From a virus: a stretch of 64,000 nt of DNA. Each line of letters opens with the position of its first letter. Position 1 is the stretch's first letter. Below are positions 51,495-58,785 of the stretch, piece by piece. Under the pieces are notes generated by a model. It was not told where the DNA came from. It saw nothing but the letters and a program-made list of their open reading frames with translations, and searched no databases. The stretch is taken from the IMG/VR virus record IMGVR_UViG_3300044678_002717, positions 1-64,000 of that record; one strand, 5' to 3'. Made by a program: the position numbers and the translations under genes.

Positions 51495-51968
51495 TTACCC
51501 TACCTTAATGATATTGCTTTCTTTCGGGCAAATTACCAAGGTGCTTTTACCCATTTTTTCAGCATCAGAAGCGGTAAGGTAGCTTTTAAAGGTTTCCTTA
51601 CTGATTTCCACACCATCGGCAAAGTATTGAACTTTGAGGTGGCAATTTTCAGTCGGGTAAAGCCGAATGTACCTATTGCCGTTGTGGGTAATTGTGTAGG
51701 GAAAGTGTTCCCATACACCCCAAGGTAAAGAACCAACTTCGCCCCTTGTACCATCGGCAATGCCTTCAAGTACAGGTTTTAGGTTTGCATAGTCAATACC
51801 TGCCCTAAACACACCTTCTGTGCGCTTAGTAAGTTTGACTTCTTTGAAAGCCGCTTTTGGCTTTGCTTCGGAAACAAAGGTAGCGTTAATAAACTGACCT
51901 TTGCAATTAAAGAAGCGTTCTGCCACTCCCGACAGACCGCTTGGCACTTGGAGTGTTTCGTTTTCCAT
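51495..51968 (-). CDS. Hypothetical early protein (157 aa)
   Basis: 157 residues with higher G+C than most neighbours. It contains GVFRAGIDYANLKPVLEGIA, SLPWGVWEHFPYTITHNGNR and a C-terminal SYLTASDAEKMGKSTLVICP. No family recognised. -7 CACCTTTG at 51973-51980, leaving almost no leader. The compositional shift may reflect recent acquisition. Confidence 0.55.
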   Translation of the reverse strand: MENETLQVPSGLSGVAERFFNCKGQFINATFVSEAKPKAAFKEVKLTKRTEGVFRAGIDYANLKPVLEGIADGTRGEVGSLPWGVWEHFPYTITHNGNRYIRLYPTENCHLKVQYFADGVEISKETFKSYLTASDAEKMGKSTLVICPKESNIIKVG

Positions 51969-52050
51969 AAGACAAAGGTGAGAAAAAGTAACGAGAAAAA
52001 AAAGTCTTTTTTTGCAAAAAACTTACATTAAATCATGTAAGGTATTTTAA

Positions 52051-52117
52051 AAAAAAAAGGGCAAGCTACCCCCGATTAACCTTCCCTTGTTTCGGGCTTC
52101 TGCCACCTCGATGATGA
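52051..52117 (-). ncRNA. Small RNA family, copy B
   Basis: Promoter TTTG, 20 nt, TACCTTTG (-7 at 52123-52130). The core GCAGAAGCCCGAAACAAGGG is followed by AAGGTTAATCGGGGGTAGC and a strong T-run. The 5' segment (CATCATCGAGG) differs from copies A and C. Confidence 0.65.
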
Positions 52118-52162
52118 CAATACAAAGGTATGCATTTCCAATGACATTTCCAAATTTAATTT

Positions 52163-52192
52163 AAAAAAAAGGACTGATATAAATCAGCCCCT
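52163..52192 (-). terminator. Terminator
   Basis: GGGCTGAT/ATCAGTCC hairpin with T-run after the gene ending at 52213. Confidence 0.65.
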
Positions 52193-52212
52193 CAAATTTG
52201 GTTTTCTCAGGA

Positions 52213-52419
52213 TTATCTTGTAAAGATAAATCCGTTGTGGATTGGATGCCAAGCACCTGTTTTCCGCACTAAGGTTTTTACACCTTGGCAAGTAATAAAG
52301 CATTCAGTTAATTGGTTGTTTTGGATATACTTTACAACCTTTGCTTGGGTTTCAGTCATTGACTTTGCCTGAAGTGTGAACCTTTTGCCGTTATCGAATT
52401 GAAGTTTGTAAGTGAACAT
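52213..52419 (-). CDS. Hypothetical early protein (68 aa)
   Basis: MFTYKLQFDNGKRFTLQAKS followed by MTETQAKVVKYIQ and LVRKTGAWHPIHNGFIFTR looks like a small beta-alpha fold. -7 variant TACCTTCG at 52444-52451. No family recognised. Confidence 0.5.
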   Translation of the reverse strand: MFTYKLQFDNGKRFTLQAKSMTETQAKVVKYIQNNQLTECFITCQGVKTLVRKTGAWHPIHNGFIFTR

Positions 52420-52484
52420 ATCTTGTTGTTTTTAATTGATATGCGAAGGTATGTGTTTTCAATGACATTTCCAAATTTAATTTA

Positions 52485-52514
52485 AAAAAAAGGGTAGCCA
52501 TTTCTGACTACCTT
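52485..52514 (-). terminator. Terminator
   Basis: AAGGTAG/CTACCCTTT hairpin with T-run after the gene at 52537. Confidence 0.65.
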
Positions 52515-52536
52515 GCTGATTGCTTTGCTTATCAGA

Positions 52537-52914
52537 TTAAATGAAATCTGATTTCTCTTCCCATTTCTTTTGGGCAAAGGCATTGCCTTCGATATCATCA
52601 TTGGCAACCACCAAACCTGTAACTTTGGTTCTTCCTTCGCCAAATTTGGCTTCCCAAAGGTATGCATTGGCTTCCACAATCCTTTCGTTTGAGAAAGCCA
52701 CACCGCATTTGTAAATGCCATCTGACTCAGGTGGCATACCATACCACTTGAATTTATCCCAACCACCAAGGGTTGATGATTCGCTATCTAATGTGCCGTG
52801 CAAATACACCCAAGGTGTATAAGACAAAACAACAAGGGTATTCTTACCAAAGGTAGCCATTGGTTCGCCTGACTCCATTAGAGTAGGGAAGATTAATTTA
52901 GGGGAGTTTGACAT
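52537..52914 (-). CDS. Hypothetical early protein (125 aa)
   Basis: 125 residues: LIFPTLMESGEPMATFGKNT, GWDKFKWYGMPPESDGIYKC and LWEAKFGEGRTKVTGLVVAN. A tryptophan/glycine-rich globular protein with no recognised family. -7 TACCTTTG at 52956-52963. The leader hairpin at 52937-52949 is shared in form with the 50033 gene. Confidence 0.5.
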   Translation of the reverse strand: MSNSPKLIFPTLMESGEPMATFGKNTLVVLSYTPWVYLHGTLDSESSTLGGWDKFKWYGMPPESDGIYKCGVAFSNERIVEANAYLWEAKFGEGRTKVTGLVVANDDIEGNAFAQKKWEEKSDFI

Positions 52915-52936
52915 ATGCGAAGGGGGTTAAGAGTGC

Positions 52937-52949
52937 CATCACCGTGATG
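52937..52949 (-). promoter_or_regulatory. 5' leader hairpin (compensated copy)
   Basis: CATCAC-C-GTGATG. Two base pairs differ from the 50468-50480 copy and both sides changed together. Confidence 0.5.
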
Positions 52950-53005
52950 ACAATACAAAGGTAGTAAAATAAATTGAATTTGCAAGTGGTAAGTGAAAAT
53001 AAATT

Positions 53006-53034
53006 AAAAAAAATGGAAGTATTTCTACTTCCAT
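53006..53034 (-). terminator. Terminator
   Basis: Perfect 9-bp ATGGAAGTA/TACTTCCAT hairpin with TTTC loop and T-run. Confidence 0.7.
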
Positions 53035-53055
53035 TCTGATTGGGTTTGCTTTAGG

Positions 53056-53349
53056 TTATTCTATTTCAGAAACATCGTAACCCATTTCTCTTAGCTTTTC
53101 GATAATGCAGCGAGGCAAGGCAAATACACCATCGTAATCAACGATTGTCATTCCTTTAAACCATATGCCACCTTCAGCATACCATTCATCACCTCCGGTC
53201 TCTACATCGTATATTTCAAACCAACCATAATCATCGGAATTGATTCCAATGGTAACCTGAAGTTCGATATCGTTTTGCTCTTTAATTGTGCCAAACGAGT
53301 TTTCAAGTGAAAGACTTTCGGTGGCGATAAATTCAATTTCCATTTTCAT
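53056..53349 (-). CDS. Hypothetical early protein (97 aa)
   Basis: Start at ATG 53347-53349 (MKMEIEFIATESLSL); codons upstream are promoter sequence. DDYGWFEIYDVETGGDEWYA then EGGIWFKGMTIVDYDG is acidic and aromatic. -7 variant TACCTTCG at 53376-53383. No family recognised. Confidence 0.5.
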   Translation of the reverse strand: MKMEIEFIATESLSLENSFGTIKEQNDIELQVTIGINSDDYGWFEIYDVETGGDEWYAEGGIWFKGMTIVDYDGVFALPRCIIEKLREMGYDVSEIE

Positions 53350-53427
53350 AAGTGTTATTGTTTTTAATTGATATGCGAAGGTATGTATTTTGAATGAGAC
53401 TACCAAATTTATTTTAAAATAATTTCC

Positions 53428-53622
53428 TTATACCATTTGCTCTAACATATACCGAATGCTTTCAAGTTTATCTCTTTCTATATCAATTTCTCCACAAGAG
53501 GTTTGTGCAATCCAAGTATTGCTTCGATATTGTTTCATTATATTTACTTCTTTCCCATTTACTATGGTCGTATAATCACCACCACCTTGCTTGTATGTTT
53601 TTTTGAACTTTAGAGATGCCAT
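53428..53622 (-). CDS. Hypothetical early protein (64 aa)
   Basis: Start ATG 53620-53622. Basic start (MASLKFKKTYKQGGGDYTTI), then WIAQTSCGEIDIERDKLESI. -7 variant TACCTTCG at 53649-53656. A longer frame reads back through the promoter into the lipoprotein gene and is not supported. Confidence 0.5.
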   Translation of the reverse strand: MASLKFKKTYKQGGGDYTTIVNGKEVNIMKQYRSNTWIAQTSCGEIDIERDKLESIRYMLEQMV

Positions 53623-53686
53623 TGTTTTTGTTGTTTTTAATTGATATGCGAAGGTATGTATTTTGAATGAGACTACCAAATTTATT

Positions 53687-53836
53687 TTAAAATCTTTTTG
53701 GGCCACTACACCTTGCTGAATGGGTTTGATTCCAACCACGCTTATGTGGATTCTTTTGAGCATGGTAACCGATTCTATTATCCACCGCACAAGATGCAAG
53801 GCAAACAAGGATTAAAAGCGCAATTATGTTTTTCAT
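53687..53836 (-). CDS. Small lipoprotein (49 aa)
   Basis: MKNIIALLILVCLASCAVDN is a signal peptide with lipobox LASC, so Cys16 would be lipidated and the basic 33-residue remainder exposed. The stop TAA lies inside the TTTTAAAATAAATTTGG element of the next promoter. The start overlaps the upstream gene's stop. A surface role such as superinfection exclusion is possible but unproven. Confidence 0.55.
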   Translation of the reverse strand: MKNIIALLILVCLASCAVDNRIGYHAQKNPHKRGWNQTHSARCSGPKRF

Positions 53837-53955
53837 TTTACCGCAATTAAGATGATTTTACAAATGATTATAAATATTCCGAATGAAATACCCACAAAAG
53901 TGAATGCATCATAAAACATATTCATTCTACGCTGTTGTTTAAAGAAGTCTTCCAT
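53833..53955 (-). CDS. Small membrane protein (40 aa)
   Basis: MEDFFKQQRRMNMFYDAFTF then a hydrophobic segment of about 20 residues (VGISFGIFIIICKIILIAV). It overlaps the lipoprotein gene start (ATGA), forming a two-gene unit. The promoter is present but with a degenerate -7. Confidence 0.5.
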   Translation of the reverse strand: MEDFFKQQRRMNMFYDAFTFVGISFGIFIIICKIILIAVK

Positions 53956-54007
53956 TGTTTTAGTATTTAATTTGATGTGTGAAAGATTTGATATTTCCAA
54001 ATTTATT

Positions 54008-54115
54008 TTACCAAGGTTCTATTTGACCAATATATTCAACAAATTTAATAGCTGTGTAGCACAACATACCAACAATGGCAATGACTACAAGGGTTTCGAT
54101 TAATGTCTTTTTCAT
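54008..54115 (-). CDS. Small membrane protein (35 aa)
   Basis: MKKTLIETLVVIAIVGMLCY then TAIKFVEYIGQIEPW. One hydrophobic helix or an uncleaved signal. -7 TATATTTG at 54139-54146. The stop lies at the edge of the next AT-rich promoter element. Confidence 0.45.
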   Translation of the reverse strand: MKKTLIETLVVIAIVGMLCYTAIKFVEYIGQIEPW

Positions 54116-54190
54116 ATTCTTAATGTTTTAATCTGATACAAATATAAGTGAAAGATTTGAGACTACCAAATTTATTTTACTTCAAACATA

Positions 54191-54212
54191 AAATTTATTT
54201 TAAAATAAATTT
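54191..54212. repeat. 22-nt perfect palindrome between divergent early promoters
   Basis: AAATTTATTTT and its reverse complement AAAATAAATTT abut. The right half is the upstream part of the small-RNA copy D promoter; the left half mirrors it toward the minus strand. Confidence 0.6.
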
Positions 54213-54241
54213 GGAAATATCATTTCCTTTGCATACATTTG
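54210..54241 (+). promoter_or_regulatory. Early promoter of small RNA copy D
   Basis: TTTG (54210-54213), 20 nt, TACATTTG (54234-54241). A textbook Bacteroidota-type promoter on the plus strand in a minus-strand region. Confidence 0.7.
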
Positions 54242-54247
54242 TATTGT

Positions 54248-54318
54248 CTTACAGCGAATGGGGCAGAAGCCGGAGAAAACGGAAGGTTCATCGCAGGTAA
54301 CTTGTCCTCTTTTTTTTA
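54248..54318 (+). ncRNA. Small RNA family, copy D
   Basis: Core GCAGAAGCCGGAGAAAACGG then AAGGTTCATCGCAGGTAAC and CTTGTCCTC before a T-run (54310-54318). The short stem is CCG/CGG here versus CCC/GGG in the other copies, a compensatory change. It converges on the gene at 54342. No reading frame fits. Confidence 0.65.
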
Positions 54319-54327
54319 TATATGGGC

Positions 54328-54352
54328 AAAAAAAAATGCCCTTAGAAGGGCA
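54328..54352 (-). terminator. Terminator containing a stop codon
   Basis: TGCCCTT-CT-AAGGGCA hairpin with a T-run on the minus strand. The TAA of the 54342 gene is within the loop region. Confidence 0.65.
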
Positions 54353-54485
54353 ATTCAATCTTTTCTTCGATTGTCAGAGGGCTTTCTTCGATTTCCTCTG
54401 TGGCTTCCCTGATTAGGTTTCTTGCCATTTCCATAATCATTGCCTCATTTTCAAGTTCTTCGATGCTGATGCGATAGTCTGTCAT
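54342..54485 (-). CDS. Small acidic early protein (47 aa)
   Basis: MTDYRISIEELENEAMIMEM followed by an E-rich helix (REATEEIEESPLTIEEKIEL). -7 TACATTTG at 54508-54515. Unknown function; the acidic helical character is typical of small phage inhibitors, but nothing specific is visible. Confidence 0.45.
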   Translation of the reverse strand: MTDYRISIEELENEAMIMEMARNLIREATEEIEESPLTIEEKIELPF

Positions 54486-54545
54486 AATTGTTTTGTTTTT
54501 GATGATACAAATGTAATACGGATTTCTGATATTTCCAAATTTAAT

Positions 54546-54779
54546 TTAAAATTTTGTTTCAGCATAAAACTGCTCATAAGCGTGTGTATATTTTTTATCA
54601 TCAAAATAAACATCACCATAACCCAATCTAACACCAAAGGTAATTGCCTTTGCGGTTTGAGCATTCTCATAAGGTTTGATAAATTGTTTGTAAAAATCTA
54701 AATCAGATTGAGTAATTTGCCGACCATTATCTAATGATTTCTGAATTTCGCTGATGATAAGTTCTACTGCTGTTGTCAT
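54546..54779 (-). CDS. Hypothetical early protein (77 aa)
   Basis: Start ATG 54777-54779. Helical N-terminus (TTAVELIISEIQKSLDNGRQ; TQSDLDFYKQFIKPYE) then GVRLGYGDVYFDDKKYTHAY. -7 TACATTTG at 54803-54810. The longer frame begins in the promoter and is rejected. Confidence 0.5.
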   Translation of the reverse strand: MTTAVELIISEIQKSLDNGRQITQSDLDFYKQFIKPYENAQTAKAITFGVRLGYGDVYFDDKKYTHAYEQFYAETKF

Positions 54780-54835
54780 AATTGTTTTTGTTTTTGATGA
54801 TACAAATGTAATACGGATTTCTGATATTTCCAAAT

Positions 54836-54946
54836 TTATTTAAAAAAACTTTGGATAATTAGTGAAGCCACAAAGGTCAGGAACATATTCCGTAAAGCCT
54901 TCTTTTGGTCAGATGGCATATTCATTAGGTCTTGAATGTCTTGCAT
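54836..54946 (-). CDS. Small early protein (36 aa)
   Basis: MQDIQDLMNMPSDQKKALRN then hydrophobic MFLTFVASLIIQSFFK. Its stop overlaps the TTTG region of the next promoter. -7 variant TACTTTTA at 54972-54979. Confidence 0.4.
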   Translation of the reverse strand: MQDIQDLMNMPSDQKKALRNMFLTFVASLIIQSFFK

Positions 54947-55012
54947 TTTGTTGTTGTTTTAATTTGATAATGTAAAAGTATGGCAAAGATTTGATATTTC
55001 CAAATTTATTTT

Positions 55013-55041
55013 AAAAAAAAGGACTGATATTTATCAGCCCT
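55013..55041 (-). terminator. Terminator
   Basis: GGGCTGATA/TATCAGTCC hairpin with a T-run after the DUF932 gene. Very similar to the terminator at 52163. Confidence 0.7.
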
Positions 55042-55063
55042 TCAGATTTGGATTTGTCAGGAT

Positions 55064-55936
55064 TTATGCTAACAAGGTAGCAAGTTCATTTACCAACTTG
55101 AAAGCATCATCGGTTATCTTTTGATTACCACCTAAAAGGTTTCCATAGGCATCAGTACTGAACTTTTTGTGGGTTGTGAAGTGTGTTACTCCGTTGAATG
55201 CACCGAATAAGTTCATTCCCAAATCATTGGTTTCCCTTGTAAAGGATTCCATTAGGTCTGCTTTGCGCCTTCCGGTTGATGATGGCAAGATATTCTCTTT
55301 CAGCAACTTTTCATCAATGTTGAGAAGTCGGTTTGCAAGGCCATCCAAAATGGCATGGTCAATTTCAATTTCGGATAGCTTTTTGAGTTGCAATGCTTCC
55401 CTTTCCTTTTCTTCCCTGAAGCCTTTTACAAGGTCAATAAACATTTCAATTCGGAAGTCTTGATTCTTTGTATGGCGAACCTTCAGACCTTGCATAACCC
55501 TGCCCCAAGCATTGTGGCAACGAAGTAGAATGTTTACAGAACCCACAAAGATTGGTGTTGTACCATTGTGGGAATTACCGAAAACAAGGTAGTTTTCTGA
55601 TGGCAAACCCAAATGTTTGTGTACCATATCATCTGTTGCTTTCAGATAGGCAAGTACCTTTTCACCTTCCCTGAATTCAGCAAACCCTTCCAAAGCATAA
55701 CCACTTGCTTCAGACAATTTGTAAGCATAATCTACAAATGCTGAATTCTTTGTTTCCTTGTAGGTTGCATTGGTCAGGTGCAAGGTTCTACCATTGTCAG
55801 ACCTTTTCAGGGCAACATAATCATCTTCAGGTACATATAGACCTGCCTTGTTGATTGTCATTGGTGTATGCCTTTGAACTTCCCAATTTAAAGAATCCTT
55901 AAAATCCTTTACTGCATTACTTGTGCTTTTTGCCAT
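55064..55936 (-). CDS. DUF932 phage/plasmid-like protein
   Basis: 290 residues. LGLPSENYLVFGNSHNGTTP (about 109-128) and FVGSVNILLRCHNAWGR (about 130-146) are the DUF932/TIGR03299 signature found on phages and plasmids. LKVRHTKNQDFRIEMFIDLV and RRKADLMESFTRETNDLG follow. No biochemical role is established. It is the largest gene of the early region. -7 TACCTTTG at 55971-55978; higher G+C than its neighbours. Confidence 0.72.
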   Translation of the reverse strand: MAKSTSNAVKDFKDSLNWEVQRHTPMTINKAGLYVPEDDYVALKRSDNGRTLHLTNATYKETKNSAFVDYAYKLSEASGYALEGFAEFREGEKVLAYLKATDDMVHKHLGLPSENYLVFGNSHNGTTPIFVGSVNILLRCHNAWGRVMQGLKVRHTKNQDFRIEMFIDLVKGFREEKEREALQLKKLSEIEIDHAILDGLANRLLNIDEKLLKENILPSSTGRRKADLMESFTRETNDLGMNLFGAFNGVTHFTTHKKFSTDAYGNLLGGNQKITDDAFKLVNELATLLA

Positions 55937-56008
55937 AATTGTTTTGTTTATTATTTATTGTTTGATGATACAAAGGTAAACGAAAGATTCGACAATTCCA
56001 AATTTATT

Positions 56009-56251
56009 TTAAAATAAACTAATATGAGTGGCTTGTACTTCTTTCCACAAAGAAAGGTGTAATTTACCCAATACTGATAAATTAACACAATTTGGACTTT
56101 CATCAACTTTAATAGTTTCATTATCTTTGGGTAAAGAAATGTAACCAAGGCAATCTTTTGGGTTGCTATAAAGACTTATGGAATAATCACTTTCCATAAT
56201 TGCATACCTTTCGATTACTGACTGAGGGATTTGACTTAGGATGTTTTGCAT
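56009..56251 (-). CDS. Hypothetical early protein (80 aa)
   Basis: MQNILSQIPQSVIERYAIME, then SLYSNPKDCLGYISLPKDNE. Mixed fold with no family recognised. -7 TACATTTG at 56277-56284. The stop TAA lies in the AT-rich element of the next promoter. Confidence 0.5.
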   Translation of the reverse strand: MQNILSQIPQSVIERYAIMESDYSISLYSNPKDCLGYISLPKDNETIKVDESPNCVNLSVLGKLHLSLWKEVQATHISLF

Positions 56252-56295
56252 AATTGTTATTGTTTGATTACAGAGGCAAATGTATAATGAATATT

Positions 56296-56490
56296 TTAAT
56301 TTTCCAAATTTATTTTAAAATCTTTGCAAAAAAGTTCAAACTCTTTATTTGGGTCAATCTTTTCACCCAATCCAAAATAATGAATCAGATACTTTGCAAA
56401 GGCAATCTGAATGTTCCTTACTTCCTGATTAGGATTTACCATTGCATCTGATAGATGCGACTGAATAACCATGCTGACTTGTACTTTCAT
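56296..56490 (-). CDS. Hypothetical early protein (64 aa)
   Basis: Start ATG 56488-56490. MKVQVSMVIQSHLSDAMVNP, then IQIAFAKYLIHYFGLGEKID. The last six residues are encoded by the promoter of the next gene, so gene and promoter overlap. -7 TACATTTG at 56517-56524. Confidence 0.5.
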   Translation of the reverse strand: MKVQVSMVIQSHLSDAMVNPNQEVRNIQIAFAKYLIHYFGLGEKIDPNKEFELFCKDFKINLEN

Positions 56491-56573
56491 ATTTTCTTGT
56501 TGTTTGATTACAGAGGCAAATGTATAACGAATATATTTAATATGCAAATTTATTTTAAAATATTTTTATATAT

Positions 56574-56642
56574 AAAAAAAAGGACAAGTTACCCCCGATT
56601 AACCTTCCCTTCTTTTCGGGCTTCTGCCATAGTGTTTCAATG
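56574..56642 (-). ncRNA. Small RNA family, copy C
   Basis: Promoter TTTG, 20 nt, TACCTTTG (-7 at 56649-56656). The 5' part AAACACTATGGCAGAAGCCC is nearly the same as copy A, then GGGAAGGTTAATCGGGGG and AACTTGTCC with a T-run of eight. Confidence 0.65.
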
Positions 56643-56689
56643 ACAATACAAAGGTAAGTAAAAGAAATGATATTTCCAAATTTATTTTA

Positions 56690-56722
56690 AAAAAAATTCC
56701 CTCCGAAATTCAGAGGGAATTT
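56690..56722 (-). terminator. Terminator
   Basis: TTCCCTC/GAGGGAA hairpin with a T-run on the minus strand, after the gene at 56749. Confidence 0.7.
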
Positions 56723-56748
56723 TCAAATGAATCATATGTCCTAAACTT

Positions 56749-57012
56749 TTACATTTCCAATAGCTTTTGAATTGCTTCTTCAATTTGTTCTTCTGACTGC
56801 CAACCAAGTATTTCATCGTGTTCTGATAGCATAATAAATTCGGGATTTCCTTTATGCCAAGCAGCCATTTCAAATGAATTTCTGCCATTGCCATACAATC
56901 CTGTTCCTCCCACAATGGAAATCATTATTCCGTTTGGTAGTTCGTGCAATGCCTGTACTGCATCGGGCATCTTATTTGCGTGGGGCTTGAAAACTAAATC
57001 TTGAAATGTCAT
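56749..57012 (-). CDS. Hypothetical early protein (87 aa)
   Basis: MTFQDLVFKPHANKMPDAVQ, then ELPNGIMISIVGGTGLYGNG and FEMAAWHKGNPEFIMLSEHD. The C-terminal helix is EEQIEEAIQKLLEM. It resembles small single-domain phage proteins with a central beta-sheet; no family recognised. The promoter -7 is degenerate (TAATTTAC). Confidence 0.5.
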   Translation of the reverse strand: MTFQDLVFKPHANKMPDAVQALHELPNGIMISIVGGTGLYGNGRNSFEMAAWHKGNPEFIMLSEHDEILGWQSEEQIEEAIQKLLEM

Positions 57013-57075
57013 ATGTTTTTGTTTTTTGATTACGATGTAAATTACGGAATAATAATCGAGAATTGCAAATTTATT

Positions 57076-57399
57076 TTAAAATTTATTGAATCCTTTTTCT
57101 TCGTACTTTCCTGCCAATGTTTTAGCAACCAAACCACTAACAGCAAAACCAAGCGGAATCCAAATCATCGTTTTTTGTGTTTTACCTAAATGGTAACCTA
57201 ATATTGCACTTGCAAAAGCACCTGCAACAAGACCATCACCAATGCCATTTAAGACCTTTGCTTTGGTAAGGTTTAATTTGATTTCCCTTTGTACTGAATC
57301 CTTTCTTTGCTTACAAGGGTTCATACAAGTGTTGTAATTGGTTTGAGCCATTGCTGAACCCGAAACCATTAGTGCGAATGCTATTAGTGTTTTTTTCAT
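57076..57399 (-). CDS. Exported early protein (107 aa)
   Basis: MKKTLIAFALMVSGSAMAQT is a signal peptide (cleavage at AMA-Q). Mature part: CMNPCKQRKDSVQREIKLNL, then hydrophobic Gly/Ala-rich GLVAGAFASAILGYHLGKTQ and MIWIPLGFAVSGLVAKTLAG. Two membrane helices are possible. Superinfection exclusion or envelope modification is conceivable. -7 TACATTTG at 57404-57411. Confidence 0.55.
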   Translation of the reverse strand: MKKTLIAFALMVSGSAMAQTNYNTCMNPCKQRKDSVQREIKLNLTKAKVLNGIGDGLVAGAFASAILGYHLGKTQKTMIWIPLGFAVSGLVAKTLAGKYEEKGFNKF

Positions 57400-57443
57400 A
57401 TGACAAATGTATGTAAAATTAAATTAAATTCCAAATTTATTTT

Positions 57444-57470
57444 AAAAAAAAAGGGAAGATTTCTCTTCCC
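57444..57470 (-). terminator. Terminator
   Basis: GGGAAGA/TCTTCCC hairpin with nine T on the minus strand, which run into the AT-rich element of the next promoter. Confidence 0.72.
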
Positions 57471-57475
57471 AAATT

Positions 57476-57655
57476 TTATTTTGTTTTCTCTGTTAAATTT
57501 AATAATTCTAATACTTCTTCAATTTGCATTTGCAAATACTCCTTTGTAATGATGGAGTTTTTAGGAAAGTTTTCCTTTTCAATAAGGTCAATGTAATGAC
57601 CTAATGCTTGACCAATCACATACTTGTGAAACCCTGTTAATGCTACTTTTTTCAT
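57476..57655 (-). CDS. Small early protein (59 aa)
   Basis: MKKVALTGFHKYVIGQALGH, then ENFPKNSIITKEYLQMQIEE and a helical end. -7 TACATTTG at 57682-57689. Unknown function. Confidence 0.45.
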   Translation of the reverse strand: MKKVALTGFHKYVIGQALGHYIDLIEKENFPKNSIITKEYLQMQIEEVLELLNLTEKTK

Positions 57656-57720
57656 TTTGTTTTTGTTTTAATTTGATGTTACAAATGTAATACGAAGATT
57701 TTAATTTTCCAAATTTATTT

Positions 57721-57752
57721 TAAAATAAATGGGCTGATTTTTCTCAGCCCAA
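57721..57752 (-). terminator. Weak terminator
   Basis: GGGCTGA/TCAGCCC hairpin, but only a broken T-rich tract follows on the minus strand. Confidence 0.5.
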
Positions 57753-57765
57753 TTTAAGTTATTGA

Positions 57766-58263
57766 TTATGAGTGCATATCAACAAACACAAACCAAATTT
57801 TGTCGCCATCGGTTGTTGAATGTGTTAGGTCTGTAAAACCGCATTCATCATATTTGTAAGAAAAGAAACAATCATCTTTCATACAATCAAAAGGATTTTC
57901 TCTAAATGGATGTGCTTCGGATAAATGCTCCGCATACTTTGACAATGACCATAGTTCGTGTGAATCCCATTCAGTTAAATTAAAGTTGCCTTCTGCAAAT
58001 TTATCTTCTGCAATTTTACCATACCAACTTGATTTAATCCATCCATTCACACATTCATTGATTTGCTCAATGGTAGCAATATCGGTATCTTTGGGTTGGT
58101 ATCTTCCATCCCCTGCATTGTAAACTTCATTATCTTCCGATACTGCACCACATATAGTTCGCCAATTATTTTCATTACCGAAATCCATTATTAGGATTTC
58201 AACTTCTTTACAAGCCTGTTCTCCCGAATCAGCTTTTACTTTTACTAAATGTAAGTTATGCAT
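57766..58263 (-). CDS. Hypothetical early protein (165 aa)
   Basis: MHNLHLVKVKADSGEQACKE, then MDFGNENNWRTICGAVSEDN and NAGDGRYQPKDTDIATIEQI. An acidic, tryptophan-rich C-terminal half. The opening 'HLV.V.A.s..eA...v' is the style of small ferredoxin-like domains in phage early regions. -7 TATCTTTG at 58284-58291. Confidence 0.5.
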   Translation of the reverse strand: MHNLHLVKVKADSGEQACKEVEILIMDFGNENNWRTICGAVSEDNEVYNAGDGRYQPKDTDIATIEQINECVNGWIKSSWYGKIAEDKFAEGNFNLTEWDSHELWSLSKYAEHLSEAHPFRENPFDCMKDDCFFSYKYDECGFTDLTHSTTDGDKIWFVFVDMHS

Positions 58264-58303
58264 ATTGTTTTTTGATTACGATACAAAGATAAGTAAAAGA
58301 AAC

Positions 58304-58459
58304 TTAATATCCAAATTTATTTTGATTTCTTTTTTGCTCATTGCGGTCATACTTCTTTTTATCCTTACCTACCTTTGTGGTAAAACGAGAATCCAAACCC
58401 GAATCCCTTTTAAGGATTTCCCTTTTGATTTTGCCGTAATTGATAGTGTTACTTGTCAT
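58304..58459 (-). CDS. Small basic early protein (51 aa)
   Basis: MTSNTINYGKIKREILKRDS, then FTTKVGKDKKKYDRNEQKRN. The last residues (NKFGY) are encoded by the next promoter's TTTGG region. Strongly basic, so nucleic-acid binding is possible. -7 TACCTTTG at 58482-58489. Confidence 0.45.
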   Translation of the reverse strand: MTSNTINYGKIKREILKRDSGLDSRFTTKVGKDKKKYDRNEQKRNQNKFGY

Positions 58460-58530
58460 TTTGCTTTTGTTTTTGATGCTACAAAGGTAAGTAGGATAAA
58501 TGAGAAAAACAAATTTATTTTAAAATAATT

Positions 58531-58725
58531 TTAGTCTTCAATCTTCTTTTCAAGTATGTAAAAGAAGTAACAGACAATTCCCATTGGTATTCCCATTACA
58601 AACCAAATGATTGCGAACATATCCCAATTAGGTTTTGCACCTGATTCTTCTGCAAACTTTACCATTGTGGGAAGTAAGAGCCACAAAGCCATTATTGTGA
58701 ATGATAAATAAGTGAACTTTTTCAT
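58531..58725 (-). CDS. Small membrane protein (64 aa)
   Basis: MKKFTYLSFTIMALWLLLPT, then MFAIIWFVMGIPMGIVCYFF: two membrane helices with a short loop. Start ATG 58723-58725. -7 TACATTTG at 58753-58760. Confidence 0.5.
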   Translation of the reverse strand: MKKFTYLSFTIMALWLLLPTMVKFAEESGAKPNWDMFAIIWFVMGIPMGIVCYFFYILEKKIED

Positions 58726-58785
58726 AATTGTTTTTTGATTTTGATTACGATACAAATGTAAGTGAAAGTTTTGACAATTCCAAAT

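Noticed and set aside
53350-53406. Extended starts of early genes whose first residues read VSFKIHTFAYQLK, MYRNQNQ or similar
   Set aside because: These residues are translations of the repeated promoter sequence and recur before unrelated genes, so the first ATG after the promoter was used instead.
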